Below the pieces are notes generated by a model. That model was not told the DNA's origin, ran no database searches, and saw only the letters and a list, made by a program, of their open reading frames with translations. 5,889 nucleotides of DNA. Origin: an uncultured Collinsella sp. GTDB taxonomy: Bacteria > Actinomycetota > Coriobacteriia > Coriobacteriales > Coriobacteriaceae. The translations under genes and the position numbers were made by a program. This document shows, one piece after another, positions 1 to 5,871 of this stretch (position 1 is the first letter of the stretch; each line of letters opens with the position of its first letter). The stretch is taken from positions 1 to 5,889 of the forward strand of contig UQVT01000119.1 in NCBI GenBank assembly GCA_900544465.1. The letters are read 5' to 3'.

Positions 1-112
1 CCTGGGCGAGCACTATGAGGGGCCTAACGACCCCACGCTCGTCTTCTTTAGCGTCGAGGATCCCGAGGCTTTTATCTGCAATCACGACGAATGGGTGCCG
101 GTCGAGCTCTAG
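1..112 (+). CDS. 3' end of an unidentified protein gene (partial, 5' end outside window)
   Basis: An open frame runs from base 2 to a TAG stop at 110-112, giving 36 residues of a protein that begins outside the window. The peptide includes NDPTLVFFSVEDPEAF and ends in WVPVEL. GC-rich, biased third positions resemble those of the arg genes, and the frame ends 38 bp before a large hairpin, as expected for a real gene end. I do not recognise the family, and 36 residues are too few to assign one. It lies in the same direction as the arg operon but is separated from it by the hairpin and by an ArgR-type operator, so it is probably a separate transcription unit. The other frames here give no better reading. 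Confidence 0.6.
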   Translation, partial: LGEHYEGPNDPTLVFFSVEDPEAFICNHDEWVPVEL

Positions 113-147
113 CCGGCTGGCTCATCCTAACAACTTGGTTTTCGCAT

Positions 148-205
148 GGGCGGGCCCCGTATTGCCCGGTGCCGTTAGGAGCGCCGGTCAATACGGGGCC
201 CGCTC
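148..205 (+). terminator. Long near-perfect hairpin, probable terminator of the upstream gene
   Basis: Bases 150-164 are an exact reverse complement of 189-203 (15 bp). After one C/T mismatch, a further 7-bp stem (166-172 with 181-187, one G-U pair) closes an 8-nt loop at 173-180. One G-U and one G-C pair extend the base to 148/205. The hairpin starts 36 bp after the upstream stop codon and before the arg promoter region, which suits a terminator. There is no good T-run on either side (TCCATTT follows on the + strand), so it would be a U-poor terminator or some other structured element. Confidence 0.5.
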
Positions 206-246
206 CATTTGTCAATTCCTTCAAGCGAATGTGTCGGGAATGTTTC

Positions 247-264
247 AATGCATGAATATGCAAG
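247..264 (+). promoter_or_regulatory. ARG box 1 (predicted ArgR operator)
   Basis: The 18-bp site AATGCATGAATATGCAAG contains a perfect TGCAT-N4-ATGCA palindrome at 249-262. This resembles the TGCAT half-sites of actinobacterial ArgR boxes and fits the general 18-bp ARG box plan. It lies about 105 bp upstream of argC, the first gene of the arginine operon. Binding by ArgR with arginine as co-repressor is inferred from the motif, the spacing to box 2 and the context. Confidence 0.75.
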
Positions 265-267
265 CCA

Positions 268-285
268 TTTACGTGTTCATGCATC
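268..285 (+). promoter_or_regulatory. ARG box 2 (predicted ArgR operator, weaker)
   Basis: Bases 270-283 match the reverse complement of the box 1 core at 11 of 14 positions, with one half (TTCATGCA) intact and the other degenerate. The centre is exactly 21 bp from the centre of box 1, leaving 3 bp between two 18-bp boxes. That is the usual geometry for paired ARG boxes bound by one ArgR hexamer. The box would cover the -35 region of the promoter proposed just downstream. Confidence 0.65.
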
Positions 286-291
286 TTTTGG

Positions 292-300
292 TGCTAAAGT
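292..300 (+). promoter_or_regulatory. Possible extended -10 element of the argC promoter
   Basis: TGCTAAAGT has the extended -10 form TGn followed by TAAAGT (4 of 6 matches to TATAAT). No good -35 is seen at 271-277, which extended -10 promoters can tolerate. Transcription would start near 306-308, giving a leader of about 60 nt. ARG box 2 would overlap the -35 position, consistent with repression. It is weak on sequence alone and supported mainly by its position. Confidence 0.35.
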
Positions 301-323
301 TTCAACCCACTTCATAACGACCA

Positions 324-355
324 CTGCGAAATGCGCATCGGTGCATAAATCGCAG
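324..355 (+). promoter_or_regulatory. Leader hairpin just upstream of the argC ribosome binding site
   Basis: CTGCGA (324-329) pairs with TCGCAG (350-355). Inside it ATGCGC (331-336) pairs with GTGCAT (341-346, one G-U) around the 4-nt loop ATCG, with a 1x3 internal loop between the two stems. The structure ends two bases before the AAGGAG at 358-363. It could influence ribosome access or mRNA stability; no function is known. Confidence 0.4.
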
Positions 356-369
356 ACAAGGAGTCTGAT

Positions 370-1440
370 ATGTCATTGAAGGTTGGAATCGTCGGCGCGG
401 CTGGATATGCCGGAGCCGAGCTCATTCGCCTCGTGCTCGGCCATCCCGAGTTTGAACTTGTTGCCATTACGTCCAACGCCGATGCCGGCCAGCCGCTGTC
501 CGCGGTGTATCCGAGCTTTGCTGGCGTGAGCGATCTGGTTTTCACCACGCATGACGCCCCCGAGCTTAAGAGCTGCGATGCGGTTTTTCTTGCCGTGCCG
601 CACACGGCTGCCATGGCACAGGTGCCCGCGCTGCTTGCATCGGGCGTCTCCTGCTTTGATCTTTCGGCCGACTACCGCCTGAACGACGCGTCCGTCTTTG
701 AGACGTGGTATGCCGCCGAGCATACGAGCCCCGAGCTGCTCAAGACCCGTGCCTTTGGCCTGCCCGAGCTATTCTGCCGGGACTTGGAGACCGCCGCATC
801 CGACCATGCCGACGGCAAACCCGTGCTGGTCGCCTGCGCCGGTTGCTATCCCACCGCAACGAGCCTTGCCGCCGCGCCCGCCGTGCGCGCTGGCTGGGTT
901 GCCCAGAGCGGCCCCGTGATCGTTGATGCCATCAGCGGCGTGACGGGTGCCGGCAAGTCCTGCAACGCTCGTACGCATTTTTGCAGCGCTGACGAGAACT
1001 TGGAGGCCTACGGCGTGGGCAAGCATCGCCACACGCCCGAGATTGAGCAAATCCTTGGCCTGACCGATCGCGTCGTCTTCACCCCGCATCTGGCACCGCT
1101 CAAGCGCGGCCTGCTCTCCACGGTGACGCTGCCGCTCACGCCGCAGGCCATCGACTCCCTGGCTCTTGAGGATGTCGTCGACTATTACAAGCAGTTCTAC
1201 GCTGGACGCACCTTTGTGCGTGTGCTCGACGCCGTCCAGCAGCCCAAGACGGCTTCGGTCGTTGGAACCAACGCCGCCCAGATTGGCCTTGCGCTCAACA
1301 AACGCGCGGGCGTGCTGGTGGCGACGGGCGCTATCGACAATCTGTGCAAGGGCGCTGCGGGCCAAGCAGTCCAGTGTGCCAATATCGTCTTTGGCTTTGA
1401 CGAGCGACGAGGCTTGCCCACAGTGGCGTGCCCGGTGTAG
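370..1440 (+). CDS. argC: N-acetyl-gamma-glutamyl-phosphate reductase (ArgC)
   Basis: This cytosolic enzyme catalyses the third step of ornithine synthesis: NADPH-dependent reduction of N-acetylglutamyl 5-phosphate to N-acetylglutamate 5-semialdehyde. The protein has 356 residues, normal for the long-form family. The N-terminal Rossmann motif GAAGYAG is at residues 9-15, SGVTGAGK at 189-196 and the active-site motif HRHTPE at 219-224. The catalytic cysteine is Cys159 in AGCYPT. FTPHLAPLKRG (237-247) and DNLCKGAAGQAVQ (323-335) are further family signatures. The ATG at 370 follows AAGGAG (358-363) with a 6-nt gap, and no other start competes. It is the first gene of the operon, downstream of the predicted ArgR operator, so its transcription probably falls when arginine is plentiful. 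All key residues are present and nothing looks truncated. Confidence 0.97.
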   Translation: MSLKVGIVGAAGYAGAELIRLVLGHPEFELVAITSNADAGQPLSAVYPSFAGVSDLVFTTHDAPELKSCDAVFLAVPHTAAMAQVPALLASGVSCFDLSADYRLNDASVFETWYAAEHTSPELLKTRAFGLPELFCRDLETAASDHADGKPVLVACAGCYPTATSLAAAPAVRAGWVAQSGPVIVDAISGVTGAGKSCNARTHFCSADENLEAYGVGKHRHTPEIEQILGLTDRVVFTPHLAPLKRGLLSTVTLPLTPQAIDSLALEDVVDYYKQFYAGRTFVRVLDAVQQPKTASVVGTNAAQIGLALNKRAGVLVATGAIDNLCKGAAGQAVQCANIVFGFDERRGLPTVACPV

Positions 1441-1476
1441 CACATTCGATTGTTAACGATTTGGTAGTCGGGCATC

Positions 1477-1492
1477 GAGTGGGGCGCCACTC
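1477..1492 (+). other. Small hairpin in the argC-argJ gap
   Basis: GAGTGG and CCACTC form a perfect 6-bp stem around GGCG. No T-run follows, so it is unlikely to stop transcription before argJ. It could be an mRNA processing or stability element, or chance. The 134-bp gap around it shows no ARG box and no convincing promoter. Confidence 0.25.
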
Positions 1493-1574
1493 TTAAGCTG
1501 GTCTCATGATTACGACTGGCATGGCGCACCAACCGATGTCCGTTTTTTGTTTGACATAAGGAGTCATAAAGACG

Positions 1575-2843
1575 ATGAATACCGACCTGATTGATATCAA
1601 GATTCGCGCCGTCGAGGGTGGCGTTACGGCAGCGGCCGGCTTTAAGGCCGCAGGCATCCATGCGGGATTCCGCAAGAACCCCGAGCGTCTGGATTACGCG
1701 CTCGTCGTGCCCGATAAACCCTGTCCCGGCGCCGGCGTGTTTACCACCAATCGCTTTTGCGCGGCACCCGTGCAGGTGAGCCGTGCCAACCTGGGCGGTG
1801 CCGACAAGGGCTACGGAATCATCGCCGGCGTTTCGGTCAACTCTGGCAATGCCAACGCCGCCACGGGTGAGACCGGCCTTGCATGCGCGCGCGAGACGTG
1901 CAGCATCGCATCGCAGGTCATCGGCTGCGGGCCCCAGCAGATTCTGGTTGCCTCCACGGGCGTGATTGGCCAGATTCTGCCGATCGACACGTTTGAGACC
2001 GCCATTCCTGCTGCCTACGAGGCGCTCTCCGCCCACGGTGGAGCCGATGCCGCTCGCGCCATCATGACGACCGACACGCACTCCAAGGAGTACGCCGTGT
2101 CCTACGTCAGTGAGGCTGCGGGTCATGCGGGTAATGTCTATACGGTAGGCGGAATGTGCAAGGGCTCGGGCATGATTATGCCCAACATGGCCACCATGAT
2201 CGCAGTTATCACCACCGATGCCCCCGTCGAGCCTGCGGCACTTCATACCCTGCTGCTCTCGACCGTCAAGCAGACCTTTAACAAGGTAACGGTCGATTCC
2301 GACACCTCGACCAACGACACCTGCATCATGCTTGCCTCCGGCGCCGCTGCCGCAGATGCCGAGCCTATCGTCGAGGGCTCCGATGCCTTCGACGAGTTGG
2401 CATTTGCCGTGCACGAGGTGTGCGAGAGCCTGGCGCGCAATATCGCCGCCGATGGCGAGGGCGCATCCAAGCTTGTTACGGTCAACGTTACCGGCGCCGT
2501 GAACGACGAGGAGGCCGATATCGCCGCTCGCGCCGTTGCCAACTCGCCGCTCGTTAAGACCTGCATCGCCGGCCACGACTGCAACTGGGGCCGCGTCGCC
2601 ATGGCACTCGGCAAGTGCGGCGTGAAGTTTAATCAGGAAGACGTTTCCATCGACATGATGGGCATGCCCGTCTGCCGTGACGGCCTGACCGTTCCCTTTG
2701 ACGAGGACGAGGCTCTGCGACGTTTTGAGGCGCCCGAGATCGTGATCTCGGCAGACCTAGGCGCGGGCGACGCGGCGACCACCGTGTGGACTTGCGACCT
2801 CACGCACGAGTACATCTCCATTAACGGCGACTACCGTTCCTAG
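1575..2843 (+). CDS. argJ: Bifunctional glutamate N-acetyltransferase / amino-acid N-acetyltransferase (ArgJ)
   Basis: ArgJ moves the acetyl group from N-acetylornithine to glutamate, releasing ornithine and recycling the acetyl group. Many members also use acetyl-CoA to make N-acetylglutamate. The protein has 422 residues. It is a self-cleaving Ntn-hydrolase-like enzyme: the cleavage motif KGSGMIMPNMATMI (196-209) is intact, so cutting between Ala206 and Thr207 should free Thr207 as nucleophile. STGVIG (127-132) is the family's oxyanion-region motif. DSDTSTNDT (241-249), GHDCNWGRV (333-341) and the C-terminal YISINGDYRS are typical. The ATG at 1575 is preceded by AAGGAG (1558-1563) at an 11-nt gap, rather long, but no closer start exists. 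Whether it is mono- or bifunctional cannot be read with certainty; no argA is present in the window. Confidence 0.96.
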   Translation: MNTDLIDIKIRAVEGGVTAAAGFKAAGIHAGFRKNPERLDYALVVPDKPCPGAGVFTTNRFCAAPVQVSRANLGGADKGYGIIAGVSVNSGNANAATGETGLACARETCSIASQVIGCGPQQILVASTGVIGQILPIDTFETAIPAAYEALSAHGGADAARAIMTTDTHSKEYAVSYVSEAAGHAGNVYTVGGMCKGSGMIMPNMATMIAVITTDAPVEPAALHTLLLSTVKQTFNKVTVDSDTSTNDTCIMLASGAAAADAEPIVEGSDAFDELAFAVHEVCESLARNIAADGEGASKLVTVNVTGAVNDEEADIAARAVANSPLVKTCIAGHDCNWGRVAMALGKCGVKFNQEDVSIDMMGMPVCRDGLTVPFDEDEALRRFEAPEIVISADLGAGDAATTVWTCDLTHEYISINGDYRS

Positions 2844-2924
2844 ATTCCAGGCACGCTGCGCATCTTGCCGCGATTGCGGACAGTGGAGCACGGCGCGATA
2901 ACGATACGAAAGACGAGGCAGATT

Positions 2925-3905
2925 ATGAAATTCGCACGCGATTGTCGTTCGAGCGAATCCAACGAAGCAACCGCGCAGCTGCTGTTCGAAGCGCTGCCGT
3001 GGATTAAGAACCTGACCGGCAAGACGGTTGTTATCAAATATGGCGGAGCCGCCATGGTTGATGAGCAGCTGCGCCGCGACGTGATGAGCGACATCGTCCT
3101 GCTTAAGATCATCGGCATGCGCCCCGTCATCGTGCATGGCGGCGGCAAGGCTATCAACGAGGCGCTGAGCCATTACGATATTCCCGTCGAGTTTAAGAAC
3201 GGCCAGCGCGTGACCACGCCGGCGACCATGGATATCGTGCGCGAGGTGCTGGGCGGCAAGGTCAACCAGGAGCTGGTCGCGGCGCTCAACCATCACGGCA
3301 ACCTGGCCGTGGGCGTTTCGGGCAGCGATGCCGGTACGCTCATCGCCGAGCCGCTCGACCCCGAACTCGGCCGCGTAGGCAAGGTCACGCACGTCAACAC
3401 CGACTATATCGAGCGCCTGCTCGATAGCGAGTACATCCCCGTCATCGCTACCGTCGCGGCGGGGGAGGACGGCGGTTTCTTCAACATCAACGCCGATACC
3501 GCCGCCGGTGCCGTTGCGGCGGCGCTGCATGCGCATAAGGCGATCTTTTTGACCGACGTCGACGGCCTGTACAAGGACTTTAGCGATAAAGACTCACTCA
3601 TCTCCAACCTAACGCTCGACGAGGTTAACGAAATGCTCTACGGCGGCGAGGTCGATAAGGGCATGATTCCCAAGCTGCGTGCGGCCGTCGATGCGCTTGC
3701 CGGCGGCGTATTTCGCGCTCACATCATCAACGGCACCACGCCGCATTCGCTGCTGCTGGAGCTGCTGACCGATGCCGGCGTCGGTACCGTGATCCATTCC
3801 ACCGAGACGGCTTACGAGTTCGATACGCATCCGCATCCGCTTTCGACGTTTGCTGCGCGTCTGACCGAGAACCTCGACGAGGTCGAGAAGCTTCAGACGG
3901 TCTAA
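2925..3905 (+). CDS. argB: Acetylglutamate kinase (ArgB), probably arginine-inhibited type
   Basis: ArgB phosphorylates N-acetylglutamate with ATP, the second step and the usual feedback point of the pathway. From ATG 2925 the protein has 326 residues. That start has GAGG at 2915-2918 with a 6-nt gap; the longer frame opens with a TTG at 2865 and adds 20 residues unlike the family, so I reject it. KYGGAAM (38-44), HGGGK (71-75), NINADTAAGAVA (188-199), LTDVDGLY (209-216) and KGMIPKL (245-251) mark an amino-acid kinase fold. The N-terminal helix (about 8-26, ending EALPWI) and the PHSLLLELLTDAGVGTVI segment (273-290) are typical of hexameric kinases inhibited by arginine; inhibition is inferred. 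Oddities are GGAAM where most members have GGNAM, GQRVTT where GLRVTD is common, and about 33 residues beyond the usual C-terminus. Confidence 0.96.
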   Translation: MKFARDCRSSESNEATAQLLFEALPWIKNLTGKTVVIKYGGAAMVDEQLRRDVMSDIVLLKIIGMRPVIVHGGGKAINEALSHYDIPVEFKNGQRVTTPATMDIVREVLGGKVNQELVAALNHHGNLAVGVSGSDAGTLIAEPLDPELGRVGKVTHVNTDYIERLLDSEYIPVIATVAAGEDGGFFNINADTAAGAVAAALHAHKAIFLTDVDGLYKDFSDKDSLISNLTLDEVNEMLYGGEVDKGMIPKLRAAVDALAGGVFRAHIINGTTPHSLLLELLTDAGVGTVIHSTETAYEFDTHPHPLSTFAARLTENLDEVEKLQTV

Positions 3906-3943
3906 CTGACTCGCAGCCGCCCCATTCCTGCACCCATAGGCCT

Positions 3944-3957
3944 GCGCCGTCCGGCGC
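3944..3957 (+). other. Small GC-rich hairpin before argD
   Basis: GCGCCG and CGGCGC are perfect reverse complements around TC; a 5-bp stem with a 4-nt loop is the sterically likelier form. It ends six bases before the argD ribosome binding site (GAAAGG, 3963-3968) in the 69-bp argB-argD gap. No T-run follows. It may tune argD translation or be chance in GC-rich DNA. Confidence 0.2.
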
Positions 3958-3974
3958 CCAACGAAAGGCATCCC

Positions 3975-5258
3975 ATGTCACTTGCAGCTCAGCAATCGCT
4001 TGAATCCCATTACGTTATGCATACCTTTGGCCGCTCTCCGGTCGAGTTTGTCGAGGGTCACGGCATGAAGCTCACCGGCGACGATGGTCGTGAGTACCTC
4101 GACTTTCTTGCCGGCATCGGCGTGTGCAGCCTAGGTCATGGCGACCCGGCTGTGCTCTCGGCGCTCGAGGCACAGACCAAAAAGCTCATGCATGTCTCCA
4201 ATTACTTCTACATCGAGCAGCGTGGACAGGTCGCGGCGCTGCTGTCCAAGCTTGCTAACGACGACGTAGATGGTGCGCGCGTGCTTGCCGATGCCATTGT
4301 CGCCGGCGATGAGACCACGGCAGCTGCTCTTGGTGCCCCGGCAGCGGATGAGCAGGTGTGGGAGACCTTCTTTGCCAACTCCGGCGCCGAGGCCAACGAG
4401 GGCTCGATGAAGCTCGCGCGCCTGTACGCCAAGCGTGCCGGTAACGGCGGCAACACTATCGTGTGCATGCGCGGCGGCTTCCACGGCCGTACGCTCGAGA
4501 CCATTGCCGCCACCATGCAGGATTGGCTGCAGGATAGTTTCCGCCCGCTGCCGGGTGGCTTTGTGGCCTGCACGCCCAACGATATCGATGAACTGCGTGC
4601 GATCTTTAAGCAGCTGGGGAGCGAAATTTGTGCCGTGATGCTCGAGCCGATTCAGGGCGAGAGCGGTGTGCACCCCATGACCGAGGAGTTTATGGCGGCA
4701 GCGCGCGACCTGGCACACGAAGTGGGCGCCGTGCTTATCGCCGATGAGGTCCAGTGCGGCATCTTCCGCTCCGGCAAGCCGTTCGCATTCCAAACCTATG
4801 GCGTGGAGCCCGACATCATGAGCCTTGCCAAGGGCATTGCTGATGGCGTGCCCATGGGCGCCGTGGTGGCAAAGAAGGAGATTGCCGACGTGTTTAAGCC
4901 GGGTGACCACGGCTCGACCTTTGGCGGTAGCTGCTTGGCCATCGCGGCGTGCGCCGCGACGCTCTCCGCGCTCGTGCGCGGCGATTATGCCGACCACGCT
5001 GCCAAGGTAGGCGCCTATATGGAGGCAAAACTCGCCAAGTTACCGCATGTTACCGATGTGCGCGGTCGCGGCTTGATGCTCGGCTGCGACCTGGATGAGG
5101 CAGCGGGCGACGCGCATGATATTGTTGCCCGCGCGCTGGCCGCCGGTGCCGTAATTAACGCTACGGGTGCCCATACGCTGCGTTTCCTGCCGCCGCTCGT
5201 CTGCGAGGAATCCGACGTGGACAGTCTGATCGAGATCCTGTCGGGTGTCTTGGGCTAA
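3975..5258 (+). CDS. argD: Acetylornithine aminotransferase (ArgD), class-III PLP enzyme
   Basis: ArgD transfers an amino group from glutamate to N-acetylglutamate semialdehyde, giving N-acetylornithine; in some bacteria it also serves as succinyldiaminopimelate aminotransferase. The protein has 427 residues, somewhat longer than the usual ~400. Motifs are NSGAEAN (135-141, PLP phosphate binding), GGFHGRT (167-173), EPIQGESG (224-231), DEVQCGIFRSG (257-267), the PLP lysine Lys286 in MSLAKGIADGVPMGA, HGSTFGGSCLA (312-322) and LRFLPPLV (402-409). The extra length is mostly an Ala/Asp/Glu-rich insertion at about residues 96-127, before VWETFFANSG. The insertion stays in frame, so it is not an obvious error. 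The ATG follows GAAAGG with a 6-nt gap. As last gene of the operon, with argC, J and B, acetylornithine rather than another omega-amine is the likely substrate. Confidence 0.94.
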   Translation: MSLAAQQSLESHYVMHTFGRSPVEFVEGHGMKLTGDDGREYLDFLAGIGVCSLGHGDPAVLSALEAQTKKLMHVSNYFYIEQRGQVAALLSKLANDDVDGARVLADAIVAGDETTAAALGAPAADEQVWETFFANSGAEANEGSMKLARLYAKRAGNGGNTIVCMRGGFHGRTLETIAATMQDWLQDSFRPLPGGFVACTPNDIDELRAIFKQLGSEICAVMLEPIQGESGVHPMTEEFMAAARDLAHEVGAVLIADEVQCGIFRSGKPFAFQTYGVEPDIMSLAKGIADGVPMGAVVAKKEIADVFKPGDHGSTFGGSCLAIAACAATLSALVRGDYADHAAKVGAYMEAKLAKLPHVTDVRGRGLMLGCDLDEAAGDAHDIVARALAAGAVINATGAHTLRFLPPLVCEESDVDSLIEILSGVLG

Positions 5259-5283
5259 CGCGGCGCAATAACTCAATTTTGAC

Positions 5284-5343
5284 CGGGTTCCGGACTGCGG
5301 ACGTGCCATATGCGGCACGATTCGGCGGTCTGGAGCCCGTTTT
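5284..5343 (+). terminator. Terminator of the argCJBD operon
   Basis: Bases 5284-5298 pair with 5325-5339 to give a 15-bp stem with three G-U pairs and no mismatch, followed by TTTT at 5340-5343. Inside lies a second perfect 6-bp hairpin (CGTGCC 5302-5307 with GGCACG 5314-5319, loop ATATGC). It starts 25 bp after the argD stop. The T-run is only on the + strand side, so it is read as a one-directional terminator for the arg operon. Confidence 0.75.
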
Positions 5344-5375
5344 GCCATAAATCTGCAATGGCCAGGAGAGCCTTT

Positions 5376-5591
5376 GGACAAAAAATGCCAAATATGAGTA
5401 CTGTCACCAGTTGAATCTCATATGAAACCGACTACCTAGGATTAGTTAGACCACACATGTTCAGTTATGTTAATGGGAAAACAGCTAGTAAAGGCTTCAA
5501 ATCGCTGATTCAGAGCTAGATTTATCCAGCGAAACCCAAAAATCGCTGCTATAAAATTGGTAACAGTACTCATTTTTGCCATTTTTTGGCC
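5376..5591. mobile_element. MITE-like module with 37-nt terminal inverted repeats
   Basis: The arm at 5376-5412 matches the reverse complement of 5555-5591 at 32 of 37 positions; the longest exact run is ATGAGTACTGT with its complement. The core between the arms (5413-5554, 142 bp) is visibly richer in A and T than the operon and has no supported reading frame. The size (216 bp), inverted ends and lack of coding capacity fit a non-autonomous miniature element. No target-site duplication is visible and no transposase family can be named. Alternatives are a large cruciform or regulatory RNA, or paired binding sites. Nothing else is visible between the operon terminator and this module. Confidence 0.45.
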
Positions 5592-5617
5592 ACGGCCTTT
5601 GTGACGGACGTGCTGGC

Positions 5618-5703
5618 GGGTTCGAATCCCATGCGCTGGGCCTGAAAAAGGAAAGGCCTCCATCGCTGGAGGCCTAACAAATCGGTGGTGGGCGATGAGG
5701 GAT
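5618..5703. repeat. Direct repeat copy 1 (T-arm palindrome, terminator, tRNA 3'-end fragment)
   Basis: This 86-bp segment matches 5805-5889 with 8 substitutions and 1 gap. In + order it holds GGGTTCGAATCCC (5618-5630, like a tRNA T-arm), a terminator hairpin read on the minus strand (5644-5674), and 18 bases (5686-5703) whose complement reads ATCCCTCATCGCCCACCA, like a tRNA 3' end with CCA. No tRNA body follows at 5704, so in this copy the tRNA-like end is only a fragment. Confidence 0.85.
5644..5674 (-). terminator. Minus-strand intrinsic terminator in repeat copy 1
   Basis: GGCCTCCA (5655-5662) and TGGAGGCC (5667-5674) form a perfect 8-bp stem with loop TCGC. Read on the minus strand the stem is followed by TTTCCTTTTTC, a good U-tract. 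On the + strand no T-run follows. It sits 11 bp beyond the CCA of the tRNA-like 3' end, where a tRNA transcript would end. Confidence 0.65.
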
Positions 5704-5804
5704 GTCCGCGTGCGGCTGGCGCCGCCCGCGCCCCGCTTCGTCGCTCCGCTCCTCGCGTGCTGCGCTGGAAAACGCTTCGCGTTTCCTCAGCTCCGCACCC
5801 TTTC
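5704..5804. other. GC-rich spacer between the two direct repeats
   Basis: This 101-bp stretch has no gene I can support. It contains CGCGTGCGGC and GCCGCCCGCG (5707-5716 and 5721-5730) as a 10-bp stem with one mismatch around TGGC, and AAACGC/GCGTTT (5770-5775 and 5779-5784) around TTC. It does not resemble the bases before copy 1, so the pair is two direct repeats with a spacer rather than a clean two-unit tandem array. Confidence 0.5.
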
Positions 5805-5830
5805 GGGTTCGAATCCCATGCGCTGGGCCC

Positions 5831-5860
5831 AAAAAAGAAAGGCTTCCATTGCTGGGAGCC
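5831..5860 (-). terminator. Minus-strand intrinsic terminator in repeat copy 2
   Basis: GGCTTCCA (5841-5848) and TGGGAGCC (5853-5860) form an 8-bp stem (one G-U) with loop TTGC. On the minus strand it is followed by TTTCTTTTTT. Compared with copy 1, one C-G pair has become T-A by changes on both sides and one T-A pair has become a T-G wobble, so the fold is kept while the sequence changes. Confidence 0.7.
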
Positions 5861-5871
5861 TATCAAATCAG

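Noticed and set aside
227..243. GAATGT direct repeat (227-232 and 238-243), 11 bp apart
   Set aside because: The spacing of one helical turn is suggestive, but six bases are too short to exceed chance and they do not match the ARG box core.
15..317. 100-codon + strand frame across the upstream gene end and the control region
   Set aside because: It runs through the long hairpin and both ARG boxes and is out of frame with the better-supported gene end at 110-112.
341..354. TGCATAAATCGCA in the argC leader as a third ARG box
   Set aside because: Only one half-site matches and the spacing to box 2 is not a multiple expected for the array; it is better explained as part of the leader hairpin.
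1551..1580. TTGACA at 1551-1556 as a -35 box for an internal argJ promoter
   Set aside because: The matching -10 position falls on the argJ start codon (about ATGAAT at 1575-1580), so the transcript would begin inside the gene; no better -10 is present.
1197..2576. 459-codon open frame on the minus strand opposite argC/argJ
   Set aside because: It lies antisense to two clearly identified genes; its low-complexity composition (many Arg, Gly, His, Ala) is typical of a mirror frame of GC-rich codon bias, and it shows no recognisable motif.
2865..2924. 20-codon N-terminal extension of ArgB from a TTG
   Set aside because: The added residues do not resemble the family, TTG is a rarer start, and ATG 2925 has GAGG at a good distance.
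2757..3536. 259-codon open frame on the minus strand opposite argJ/argB
   Set aside because: It overlaps two real genes and the gap between them, with no motif or ribosome binding site to support it.
4131..4997. 288-codon open frame on the minus strand opposite argD
   Set aside because: It is entirely antisense to argD, which has all its catalytic motifs; composition again looks like a shadow of GC-rich coding DNA.
5442..5866. Minus-strand frames of 73 and 98 codons containing HGIRTR, MGFEP and AWDSNP
   Set aside because: These peptides are what the complement of a tRNA T-arm sequence (GGATTCGAACCC) gives in its three frames. The frames run through DNA repeats and terminators, and the two repeat copies are read in different frames, so they are not protein repeats.
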